Below are positions 1-6,572 of a stretch of 51,022 nucleotides of DNA, one piece after another. The position numbers were made by a program, and so were the translations under genes. Every line of letters begins with the position of its first letter. Position 1 is the first letter of the stretch. Source of the DNA: CAYVSY01 sp964454255 (GTDB lineage: Bacteria > Bacillota_I > Bacilli_A > RF39 > UBA660); contig CAYVSY010000001.1 of NCBI GenBank assembly GCA_964454255.1, positions 1-51,022 of the forward strand. Direction: 5' to 3'. The notes beneath the pieces are model-generated. The model saw only the letters and a list, made by a program, of their open reading frames with translations, made no database searches and had not been told where the DNA came from.

Positions 1-20
1 AATTAAATTTTTATAATTAT

Positions 21-62
21 TAGGTGCATTTTAGGTGCATTTTTTAATATTCATGGTATAAT
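21..62 (+). promoter_or_regulatory. Promoter with tandem 11-bp repeat upstream of the AbiEii-like gene
   Basis: The 11-bp unit TAGGTGCATTT occurs twice head to tail at 21-31 and 32-42. An extended -10 (TGG-TATAAT, hexamer at 57-62) follows, then AGGAGG at 72-77 and the ATG at 87. The repeat covers the usual -35 region, so it could be an operator. That role is inferred from position only. Confidence 0.5.
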
Positions 63-86
63 TAATAACATAGGAGGCCAAAATTA

Positions 87-905
87 ATGATAGAAAAAGG
101 AACTCAATTAAAAGGATATATTCAAAGAGAAACAAAAGCCGTTCCAATGCATTCAAATTATGGATATACATACTATTTTTGTCGAACATTTTTACAAAGA
201 CTGTATAAAGAAAATCCGGATTATTTTATTTTAAGAGGGAGTTATGCTCAATATGCCAATTTAAAAACTATAAACAGACCATTAACAGATATAGACCTTG
301 TTACATTCAAACATATTGAAAGCGCTAAAAACACAATTGAACAGACAATTAAGATTAATGATCAAATTAAATTTGAAATAAAACAAAAATTTGTCACAAC
401 TAATTCAACTATAAATTATCGAATAGGGTGCACTTTTGATAACATACAACATTTAATATCATTAGATTTAAAAAGCGATAATTCTTTTGATTCCCAAATT
501 AATGAATTACCAAAATTATTCAGTCAAGATGAAATATTTAATGTTAATGCTGCTACATTAGAGGAAGGACTAGCTAGTAAAATTTATGTTGTTTTATTAA
601 ATTTATATTTACAGCAAAAATTAGGTAAAGAGTTTCGAAGGTTCAAAGATTTTTATGATATTCAATGTATCTTACAATCAAAGAAATTTGATGAAAATAA
701 AGTTAGAGAAATTTTGGCAAAAAAAATAACGACAGATAATTTTTTAAATAGTTATAATTTAACAGGTAATGTGTTTGATAAACAATTTGTCACACAAAAT
801 ATGGATCAATGGAATCAAGAAAAGAAAAAATACGAATTTAAAAATTCTATTGAATTTGATGATAGTGTTGATTCATTAAATAAATTTATATTTAGAAAAA
901 AATAA
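87..905 (+). CDS. AbiEii/AbiGii-like nucleotidyltransferase
   Basis: The 272-residue protein resembles the nucleotidyltransferase (toxin) half of AbiE-type abortive-infection systems. Residues about 48-72 carry a GSYAQ stretch followed by a DIDL motif, matching the GG/GS-x9-DxD signature of this fold, and a later RRFKDFYDI segment matches the conserved R-x-KD-x-YD region of AbiEii. Family members transfer nucleotides to RNA targets such as tRNA. In bona fide AbiE systems a separate AbiEi protein is the antitoxin. The start has AGGAGG nine bases upstream. No AbiEi gene lies downstream, since thyX begins 31 bases later, and only 86 bases upstream are visible. It may be an orphan, or the partner may be outside the window. 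Family assignment is fairly sure; a role as toxin is not. Confidence 0.7.
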   Translation: MIEKGTQLKGYIQRETKAVPMHSNYGYTYYFCRTFLQRLYKENPDYFILRGSYAQYANLKTINRPLTDIDLVTFKHIESAKNTIEQTIKINDQIKFEIKQKFVTTNSTINYRIGCTFDNIQHLISLDLKSDNSFDSQINELPKLFSQDEIFNVNAATLEEGLASKIYVVLLNLYLQQKLGKEFRRFKDFYDIQCILQSKKFDENKVREILAKKITTDNFLNSYNLTGNVFDKQFVTQNMDQWNQEKKKYEFKNSIEFDDSVDSLNKFIFRKK

Positions 906-936
906 TTACAGTTATATTCAGGGGAGGAAAAGTATA

Positions 937-2331
937 ATGGAAATAAGCATATTAGGAAATACAAGAATTTATGAATTAGAAAAAAGAATAAAAATGGTTG
1001 CGGCTGCCGGTAAATTATCAAGATTCAAAGGCAATGTTTTTGATGTATATGATTCATGTAATAATTATGAAAAAAATTTAAAGTTTATTGAAAAAGTTAT
1101 AGGTATGGGGCATAAATCAATTGTTGAACATGATTATTTAGTAATTGCCTTGAAAAATGTAAGTCCAATTGTCGAACAAACTTTAATTGAAGAAAGATTT
1201 TCATCATTTACTATAAAATCAAGAAGAGAAGTTAACTTTGAAAATGCTGGATATTATACACCAAATTTTTATGATAATGCCGGTAAAATTTTTGAAAACA
1301 ATAAAACTTTACAAGAACAATATAAAAAGCATATGGAATATTTATTTGGAGTATATAAAGAATTAATTGATTTAGAAATACCTAAAGAAGATGCAAGATA
1401 TATATTACCATATTCATTTAATAGTAATATTATTATGGGAGTAGATGCTCACACCTTAAACAGAATGATATTAAAATTAAAAACAAATTCTATTGAAGAA
1501 TTAAGAATAGTTGGTAATCAGTTAGCTAATATAGTAAGCAATGAAGTGCCATATCTTTCAAATGAGTTATATAAAGATTATAATACTATTGAAAGTATTG
1601 AATCACTTATACCAAAAAAAGTAAAACAAAACAAAGTAGATATTAAATCAATTAATAATGTTAAATTGTTATCAGCTACCGACAATATTGATGAAACAAT
1701 TATTGCATCATTGTTATGCGAATTGTATGGAATTGATTATAATAAAGCAAAAGAAATATATAATAACGAATTTAAAAATAATTCTGAACTTACTGATAGT
1801 ATTATTAAGAAATTATATACTACAATTGATAAAAATGCTTTAAAACAAGTTAATTTTAGATTTCAAATTCCAATTTCTTTAGCTGCTTTAACTCATATCA
1901 CTAGACATAGAACTCATGATATGATCATCCCTAGTTTTGTGCCTAACAATAATCTTTTAGATTATGTTGAACCACAAACAATTCATTGTCTTAATCCTAA
2001 ATTATGTAGAAATGTTTTTAAGCACAATTATAGCGTATATAAATCATTTAAAAATCAAGGGATAAGTGAAACTAATTTACCATATTTTCATTTAGCTGGT
2101 AATAAAATAAATATAATTACTTCTATGTCAGGTGAAACGTTAGCACATATATTACATTTAAGAACATGTAATAAAGCTCAGTGGGAAATTAAAAATATAG
2201 CTCAACAAATGCAAAATTTAGTTTCAAATAGATGTAACAGTTTTTCAAAAATATTAGGACCTGATTGCGAAGTATTAGGCATATGTCCTGAAAAAGGTGA
2301 AAGTTGCAAATTGAAAAAAATTAAAAAATAA
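937..2331 (+). CDS. thyX: FAD-dependent thymidylate synthase, double-domain form
   Basis: This 464-residue protein is about twice the usual ThyX length (220-250) and holds two ThyX-like halves. The C-terminal half carries the RHR-x7-S motif (RHR at 323-325, S at 333) and the late LRTCNKAQWEIKNIA segment that binds substrate. The N-terminal half (about 50-200) keeps an S-x2-EH motif, an S-x-R-R element and an ARYILP element, but has EER at 85-87 where RHR is expected. ThyX makes dTMP from dUMP with methylene-tetrahydrofolate, FAD and NADPH, releasing tetrahydrofolate. The start is preceded by GGGGAGG. glyA follows 12 bases after the stop, so the two form a folate/thymidylate operon. Two-domain ThyX proteins are, to my knowledge, seen in some Firmicutes. 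Confidence 0.9.
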   Translation: MEISILGNTRIYELEKRIKMVAAAGKLSRFKGNVFDVYDSCNNYEKNLKFIEKVIGMGHKSIVEHDYLVIALKNVSPIVEQTLIEERFSSFTIKSRREVNFENAGYYTPNFYDNAGKIFENNKTLQEQYKKHMEYLFGVYKELIDLEIPKEDARYILPYSFNSNIIMGVDAHTLNRMILKLKTNSIEELRIVGNQLANIVSNEVPYLSNELYKDYNTIESIESLIPKKVKQNKVDIKSINNVKLLSATDNIDETIIASLLCELYGIDYNKAKEIYNNEFKNNSELTDSIIKKLYTTIDKNALKQVNFRFQIPISLAALTHITRHRTHDMIIPSFVPNNNLLDYVEPQTIHCLNPKLCRNVFKHNYSVYKSFKNQGISETNLPYFHLAGNKINIITSMSGETLAHILHLRTCNKAQWEIKNIAQQMQNLVSNRCNSFSKILGPDCEVLGICPEKGESCKLKKIKK

Positions 2332-2343
2332 TGAGGTGGAAAT

Positions 2344-3552
2344 ATGGATGATAAAATTTTAAATGCTTTAAAAAAAGAAAAAAAACGTCAAGAAAAAACT
2401 ATCGAATTAATAGCTTCAGAAAATTTTGTTTCTAAAGATATATTAAAATTACAAGGTAGTATTTTTACAAATAAATATGCTGAAGGATATCCAAATAAAA
2501 GATATTATGGTGGCTGTGAAAACGTTGATACCATTGAAACATTAGCAATAGATTATGTCAAAAATTTATTTAAATGTCAATATGCCAATGTTCAACCGCA
2601 TTCTGGTTCAAGTGCCAATATGGCCGTATATAAAGCGTTATTAAATAATAATGATAAAATATTGAGTATGAGTTTAAATGATGGTGGACATTTAACACAT
2701 GGTCATAAAGTAAATTTTAGCGGTAAAGAATATAATATCATTTCATATAACGTTGATCCAATAACGGAAATAATTGATTATAATAAATTAGAAGAACTTG
2801 CTTTAAAAGAAAAACCAAAATTAATAATTGCCGGAGCTAGTGCATATTCTAGACTAATTGATTACAAAAGAATAAAAGAAATATCTACTAAAATAAATGC
2901 AATATTTATGGTAGATATGGCTCATATTGCCGGACTTGTAGCGGCTAATGTCATCCCCAGCCCTATTCAATATGCTGACATAATCACATCAACAACCCAT
3001 AAAACATTACGCGGTCCTCGAGGAGGGTTTATATTAACTAATTCTGAAGAGATAGCTAAAAAAATTGATAAGACTGTATTCCCCGGAATACAAGGTGGAC
3101 CATTAATGCATGTAATAGCGGCCAAAGCAGAATGCTTTTATGAAGCAATGCAACAAGATTTTATTGAATATCAAAAACAAGTTTTAAAAAATGCTAAAGC
3201 ATTATCAAAAGCATTACAAAATGGTGGAATCAGAATAGTTTCAGGTGATACAGAAAATCACTTAATCTTAATTGATGTAAAAAAATCATTAAATATAACT
3301 GGTAAAGATGCTGAAGAAATACTAAATGAAATTGGAATAACGGTAAATAAAAATACTATTCCTTTTGATACATTACCGCCAACCAAGACAAGTGGTATAA
3401 GACTTGGAACACCAGCTATGACAACGAAAGGATTAAAAGAAGAAAATTTTATTGAAATTGGGAATATTATTATCGATGCATTAAAAAAAAATAATGATGT
3501 TAAATCACTTCAAAAAAGAGTAAATTTAATAATTAAAAAATGTATATTATGA
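2344..3552 (+). CDS. glyA: Serine hydroxymethyltransferase
   Basis: This PLP enzyme interconverts serine plus tetrahydrofolate with glycine plus 5,10-methylene-tetrahydrofolate. The 402 residues match the family length. Visible motifs are the N-terminal ELIASENF, the YAEGYP and RYYGG substrate loop, DMAHIAG, and the PLP-lysine motif TTHKTLRGPRGG with Lys about 220. GAGGTGG precedes the ATG. It is cotranscribed with thyX, which uses its product, so this pair links serine to dTMP. The TGA stop overlaps the extended -10 promoter of uppP, which shows how tightly packed this region is. Confidence 0.97.
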   Translation: MDDKILNALKKEKKRQEKTIELIASENFVSKDILKLQGSIFTNKYAEGYPNKRYYGGCENVDTIETLAIDYVKNLFKCQYANVQPHSGSSANMAVYKALLNNNDKILSMSLNDGGHLTHGHKVNFSGKEYNIISYNVDPITEIIDYNKLEELALKEKPKLIIAGASAYSRLIDYKRIKEISTKINAIFMVDMAHIAGLVAANVIPSPIQYADIITSTTHKTLRGPRGGFILTNSEEIAKKIDKTVFPGIQGGPLMHVIAAKAECFYEAMQQDFIEYQKQVLKNAKALSKALQNGGIRIVSGDTENHLILIDVKKSLNITGKDAEEILNEIGITVNKNTIPFDTLPPTKTSGIRLGTPAMTTKGLKEENFIEIGNIIIDALKKNNDVKSLQKRVNLIIKKCIL

Positions 3553-3558
3553 TATAAT
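3550..3558 (+). promoter_or_regulatory. Extended -10 promoter of uppP overlapping the glyA stop
   Basis: TGATATAAT (TGn plus hexamer TATAAT at 3553-3558) shares its TGA with the glyA stop codon. Transcription starting about seven bases later would give a leader of about 16 bases before the uppP ATG at 3581. Confidence 0.55.
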
Positions 3559-3580
3559 TAAGTATAGGTAGGTGATAAAA

Positions 3581-4402
3581 ATGAACATAATTGAAACAAT
3601 TATTTTAGGAATAATTCAAGGAATAGGAGAGTTTTTACCGATTTCTTCATCAGCGCATTTAATTATTATTCCATATTTATTTAATTTTGCTGATATAGGT
3701 TCAGCCAATTCAAAATTAGCTTTTGATGTAGCTTTACATGCTGGAACATTAATTTCTGTTTTAATAATTTATTATAAAGACTGGATCAATTTATTTAAAG
3801 GAGCATGTAATAAAATATTTAAGAAAAAAGATTCATTTGAAAATAAAATGTTTTGGTATTTAGTTTTAGCAACTATACCAGGAGCAATAATTGGATTTTT
3901 ATTAGAAGATATTATTGAAAGTGCTGTTCGTGGTAATTTATTAATAATTGCGATATGCTTAGCAATAATGGGTGTATTGTTATATTTAGGTGATAAATGG
4001 GCCAAAAAAAAATATACAAATAACCAAACAAATTTTGAAAATCTAACATTAAAACAAACATTCATAATAGGGTTATCTCAAGCTTTAGCCGTCATTCCAG
4101 GTTTTTCTAGATCCGGAACAACAATATTAACAGGAAGGTTATTAGGTGTTTCAAAAACAGCAATAACAAAATTTACCTTTTTATTATCTACACCAATAAT
4201 ATTTGGAGCAGCATTAGTCAATATAAAAGATTTAGTTATAACTAAAGAAGTAATAATTGGAATATTAACATCAGCAATTGTAGGAATAATAACAATTAAA
4301 TTTTTATTAAATTATATTAAAAAACATGATTTTTCAGTATTTGCTGTATATAGAGTTGTTCTTGCTATAATAATAATTATAAAATTAATAATAGTTAAAT
4401 AA
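3581..4402 (+). CDS. uppP: Undecaprenyl-diphosphatase
   Basis: UppP (BacA) is an integral membrane enzyme that dephosphorylates undecaprenyl diphosphate to recycle the lipid carrier for peptidoglycan synthesis. High levels of the family confer bacitracin resistance. The 273-residue protein shows the two family signatures: the N-terminal GIGEFLPISSSAHL, with the catalytic Glu and Ser-rich loop, and PGFSRSGTTI near residue 170. Seven to eight hydrophobic spans are visible. I start at the ATG preceded by GGTAGGTG rather than at an in-frame GTG at 3572 that lies inside that ribosome binding site. The tRNA gene follows after 14 bases and may be read through from the uppP promoter. Confidence 0.95.
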   Translation: MNIIETIILGIIQGIGEFLPISSSAHLIIIPYLFNFADIGSANSKLAFDVALHAGTLISVLIIYYKDWINLFKGACNKIFKKKDSFENKMFWYLVLATIPGAIIGFLLEDIIESAVRGNLLIIAICLAIMGVLLYLGDKWAKKKYTNNQTNFENLTLKQTFIIGLSQALAVIPGFSRSGTTILTGRLLGVSKTAITKFTFLLSTPIIFGAALVNIKDLVITKEVIIGILTSAIVGIITIKFLLNYIKKHDFSVFAVYRVVLAIIIIIKLIIVK

Positions 4403-4416
4403 TAACCATTATTAAT

Positions 4417-4490
4417 GCCGTTTTAGTTCAGTGGTAGAATAAAAGCATGGTAAGCTTCAGACGACAGTTCAATTCTGTCAAATGGCACCA
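4417..4490 (+). tRNA. tRNA-Thr (anticodon GGT)
   Basis: A full cloverleaf can be drawn. The acceptor GCCGTTT pairs with AAATGGC, followed by discriminator A and an encoded CCA. The D stem is GTTC/GAAT with GG in the loop. The anticodon stem AAAGC/GCTTC has an A-C mismatch at its outer pair, and the loop ATGGTAA gives anticodon GGT after T33. The T arm is GACAG/CTGTC with loop TTCAATT. The GCC...GGC acceptor fits tRNA-Thr. It lies 14 bases after uppP and is followed by a terminator. Confidence 0.88.
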
Positions 4491-4502
4491 TTTTGTAAGC
4501 AG

Positions 4503-4530
4503 ACTTGTTCTTTTTTATACAAGTTTTTAT
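4503..4530 (+). terminator. Terminator after tRNA-Thr
   Basis: The six-base-pair stem ACTTGT/ACAAGT has a loop of about ten bases and is followed by TTTTTATTT. It ends the uppP-tRNA unit. Confidence 0.6.
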
Positions 4531-4535
4531 TTGTA

Positions 4536-4544
4536 TGATATAAT
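4536..4544 (+). promoter_or_regulatory. Extended -10 promoter of the grpB-like gene
   Basis: TGATATAAT, hexamer at 4539-4544, lies 36 bases before the ATG of the broken GrpB-like gene. It has the same form as other promoters in this window. Confidence 0.5.
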
Positions 4545-4580
4545 TGAATCAATAGATAGTAATTTGAAGAAGTGTTGTGT

Positions 4581-5145
4581 ATGAATCTAAGTAAAGATGA
4601 ATTAGAGCATTTGTGGGAGATTTTTCCAATCATATTTGTTGATAATAATCCAAAATTTGTTGAACAATATTGTGAAGAAGAATTGAAATTAAAGAAGCTA
4701 TTAGGTAATTACATTATAAGAATAAGTCATATTGGAAGTACATCAATAAAAAAAAATTAAGACAAAACCTATAGTAGATATATTGATTGAGATTGGAAAC
4801 ATTCATGAAATTATCAATATAGAAAATATATTAATAAATAATGGATATACACTTATGAATAAAGATTTAAATAAAATTAAAATAAGTTTTAATAAGGGTT
4901 ATACAATGAATGGTTATGCTGATAAAGTTTTTAATATTCATATAAAAAAATATTATGATTGTGATGAACTTTATTTTAGAGATTATTTGAATTGTCATGA
5001 AGAGAAGGCAAAAGAATATGAAAAATTAAAATTAGATTTATATCAAAAATATAAACCAAATAGAGATTTGTATACCGAAGGAAAAAGTGATTTTGTTCAT
5101 TGCATAGTAAAACTAGCAAAAACTGAATATGCAAATAGATATTAA
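4581..5145 (+). pseudogene. GrpB family (UPF0157) gene interrupted by a frameshift in a nine-A tract
   Basis: The first part reads through HIGSTS, the nucleotidyltransferase-fold signature of GrpB proteins, then hits TAA at 4758-4760. A second frame from about 4762 continues with TKPIVDILIEIG, exactly what follows in the family, and runs to 5145. The switch falls at nine consecutive A residues (4748-4756). Eight As would give one open frame of about 188 residues, the usual length. It could be a real inactivating or phase-variable slip, or a homopolymer sequencing error. The downstream half still looks protein-like (DLYTEGKSDFV near its end), so decay is recent. GrpB proteins have no firmly established function. 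The gene sits in an accessory patch between the tRNA and smc. Confidence 0.8.
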
Positions 5146-5331
5146 TTAACAAAACAATATTGGATATTAAATTATACAATTTTTAAATTAAAATGAATAA
5201 TAAAACGTTCATTTTTTTGTCAGGAAATCGACCAGGAATGAGCGTCAAAAATAAATTAGGAAATAATCAGGAATTAAAAAAACAAAAAAATCAAAAATTA
5301 TTAAAACTCTGCAAACCCTTATAAAATCTAG

Positions 5332-5601
5332 AAAATAGATGAGATTGGATATTTACCAGTTGATAAGCAAGGGGCAAATTTGTTATTTCAATTAATAGCA
5401 AAAAGATATGAAAAGCATTTAACAATAATAACTACCAATATGGTATTTAGCAAATGGGGAGAAGTATTTAGTGATAATGTATTAGCTAATGCAATATTAG
5501 ATAGGTTGTTGCATCATTCACATGTAATAAATATTAAGGGAAATTCATATAGAATAAAAAACAAAATTGGTGAACTAGAAATCGATAAAAAAGAACACTA
5601 A
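5332..5601 (+). pseudogene. IS21-family istB-like ATPase remnant (C-terminal part)
   Basis: The reading frame begins right after an in-frame TAG at 5329-5331 and shows the IstB/DnaC-type Walker B motif DEIGYLPVD, then KRYEKHLTIITTN and the highly conserved FSKWGEVF and AILDRLLHHSHV segments, ending in KGNSYRIK. About the last 90 residues of a roughly 250-residue protein remain. Walker A and everything N-terminal are gone, and no IstA transposase is present. IstB is the AAA+ helper that activates IstA in IS21-family transposition. This is a dead insertion-sequence fragment. Confidence 0.85.
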
Positions 5602-5672
5602 TATTCATATAAAGTGTTCAACTTTGAAAATGACATTTTTGTCCAAATTTTGATTGACATTTACATCTTAAA
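5602..5672. mobile_element. Probable right end of the IS21-like relic
   Basis: Directly after the istB fragment the sequence carries TGACATTT twice (about 5629 and 5655) within an AT-rich tail that includes a TGTTCAACTTTG stretch. IS21-family ends carry short repeated transposase-binding units beside istB, so this fits the outer end. No matching left end was found between 5146 and 5331, where I see only AT-rich sequence without a supported gene. Confidence 0.45.
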
Positions 5673-5945
5673 ATGGTAAATATAATAAAACAAGAAATTG
5701 ACATTGAAGAAGCATTAAAAAGGAAAATAGAATTTATTTGTAGTTTTTGTAATACTACTTATGAATTAAGAACAGGAAGTATTAGGACAATAGAACATAC
5801 AAATATCAGCTATGTAGAACCACACAGAATTATTATAAAAGGGATTGTATTTTTTATGTTTAATTATGAAATAGATGTTTATATCAATGACTTAAATACG
5901 AAAATATTATTAAAAGATTTAGAAAAATACATTAAAAAAATATAG
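5673..5945 (+). CDS. Small hypothetical protein with one CxxC pair
   Basis: This 90-residue frame has no clear family. It contains a single CSFC pair near residue 24 followed by NTTYELRTG, which could be half of a zinc knuckle, then a hydrophobic IVFFMFNYEI stretch and a charged tail. No ribosome binding site precedes the ATG, and it starts at the edge of the IS21-like end. It may therefore be the 3' remainder of a gene truncated by the insertion rather than a functional gene. The frame is closed upstream by TGA at 5655-5657. Confidence that it is translated is low. Confidence 0.3.
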   Translation: MVNIIKQEIDIEEALKRKIEFICSFCNTTYELRTGSIRTIEHTNISYVEPHRIIIKGIVFFMFNYEIDVYINDLNTKILLKDLEKYIKKI

Positions 5946-5987
5946 AAATATAAGTAAATTCCATTTCAAAATAAGGCAAAATATTTG

Positions 5988-6015
5988 TTGCATTTTAAGA
6001 AAATTATGATAGAAT
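5988..6015 (+). promoter_or_regulatory. Promoter of the Fic/Doc-like gene
   Basis: TTGCAT (5988-5993) and TAGAAT (6010-6015) are separated by 16 bases, and the -10 is preceded by TGA. The start codon at 6041 is 26 bases downstream. Confidence 0.5.
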
Positions 6016-6040
6016 ATTAATCGGTGAGATTGTGAGAAAC

Positions 6041-6493
6041 ATGAAATTTGAAGAAAAATATAATACATTTAATTCTAACATGGTTAATTTTAACGCATAT
6101 GGTTTTACATTAATTGATCAAATACATAATTATTTATTTGATTATAATGAACCTTATTATGATGTTAGAGTTAAATCTGAAATGATAAATAAATTGAGTG
6201 ATGAAATTAATTTAATTATTAATAAAAGATTTAAAGGTATACTTATTGAAGAAATAGATAAATTATTAAAACTTATTGCTGTTATTAGATTATATCAACC
6301 TTTTTATGATGGCAATAGAAGAACTTGCTTTCTTCTATTAAAATATTATTTTGATAGTAACAATATAAAATTTATATTAAAATTAGATGAAAATTATGAT
6401 GATTTTATATACAATTTAATTCCAATAATATATAGCGAGAGTGATGAAATTAATAGTGAGTATAAAAAAAGAATACTTTCTTTGGTAAAATAA
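6041..6493 (+). CDS. Fic/Doc-like protein with degenerate active site
   Basis: The 150-residue helical protein carries QPFYDGNRRT at residues 86-95, aligned with the Fic/Doc motif H-P-F-x-D-G-N-(G/K)-R-T. The catalytic His is replaced by Gln, and the position after Asn is Arg, closer to Doc (GNKR) than to AMPylating Fic (GNGR). In the family the His deprotonates the target hydroxyl, so this copy is predicted to be inactive or to have another role. I prefer the ATG at 6041, though an in-frame GTG at 6032 is possible. There is no Phd-like antitoxin beside it. A terminator follows immediately. It may be a decayed toxin in the accessory patch. Confidence 0.65.
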   Translation: MKFEEKYNTFNSNMVNFNAYGFTLIDQIHNYLFDYNEPYYDVRVKSEMINKLSDEINLIINKRFKGILIEEIDKLLKLIAVIRLYQPFYDGNRRTCFLLLKYYFDSNNIKFILKLDENYDDFIYNLIPIIYSESDEINSEYKKRILSLVK

Positions 6494-6516
6494 CCATATA
6501 TTTATGGTTTTTTTCT
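6492..6516 (+). terminator. Terminator after the Fic-like gene
   Basis: The stem AACCAT/ATGGTT has a six-base loop followed by TTTTTTTC and starts at the stop codon. Confidence 0.65.
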
Positions 6517-6538
6517 TGCTAAAAAATGTTATTTAATG

Positions 6539-6544
6539 TATAAT
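6539..6544 (+). promoter_or_regulatory. -10 element of the smc promoter
   Basis: TATAAT preceded by TG lies 29 bases before the smc ATG. TTAGGTG at about 6560 serves as ribosome binding site. Confidence 0.45.
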
Positions 6545-6572
6545 TTATATAGAATAAGTTAGGTGATAATGT

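Noticed and set aside
4417..6516. Attachment-site duplication of the tRNA-Thr 3' end
   Set aside because: I found no second copy of the tRNA 3' end downstream and no integrase in the patch.
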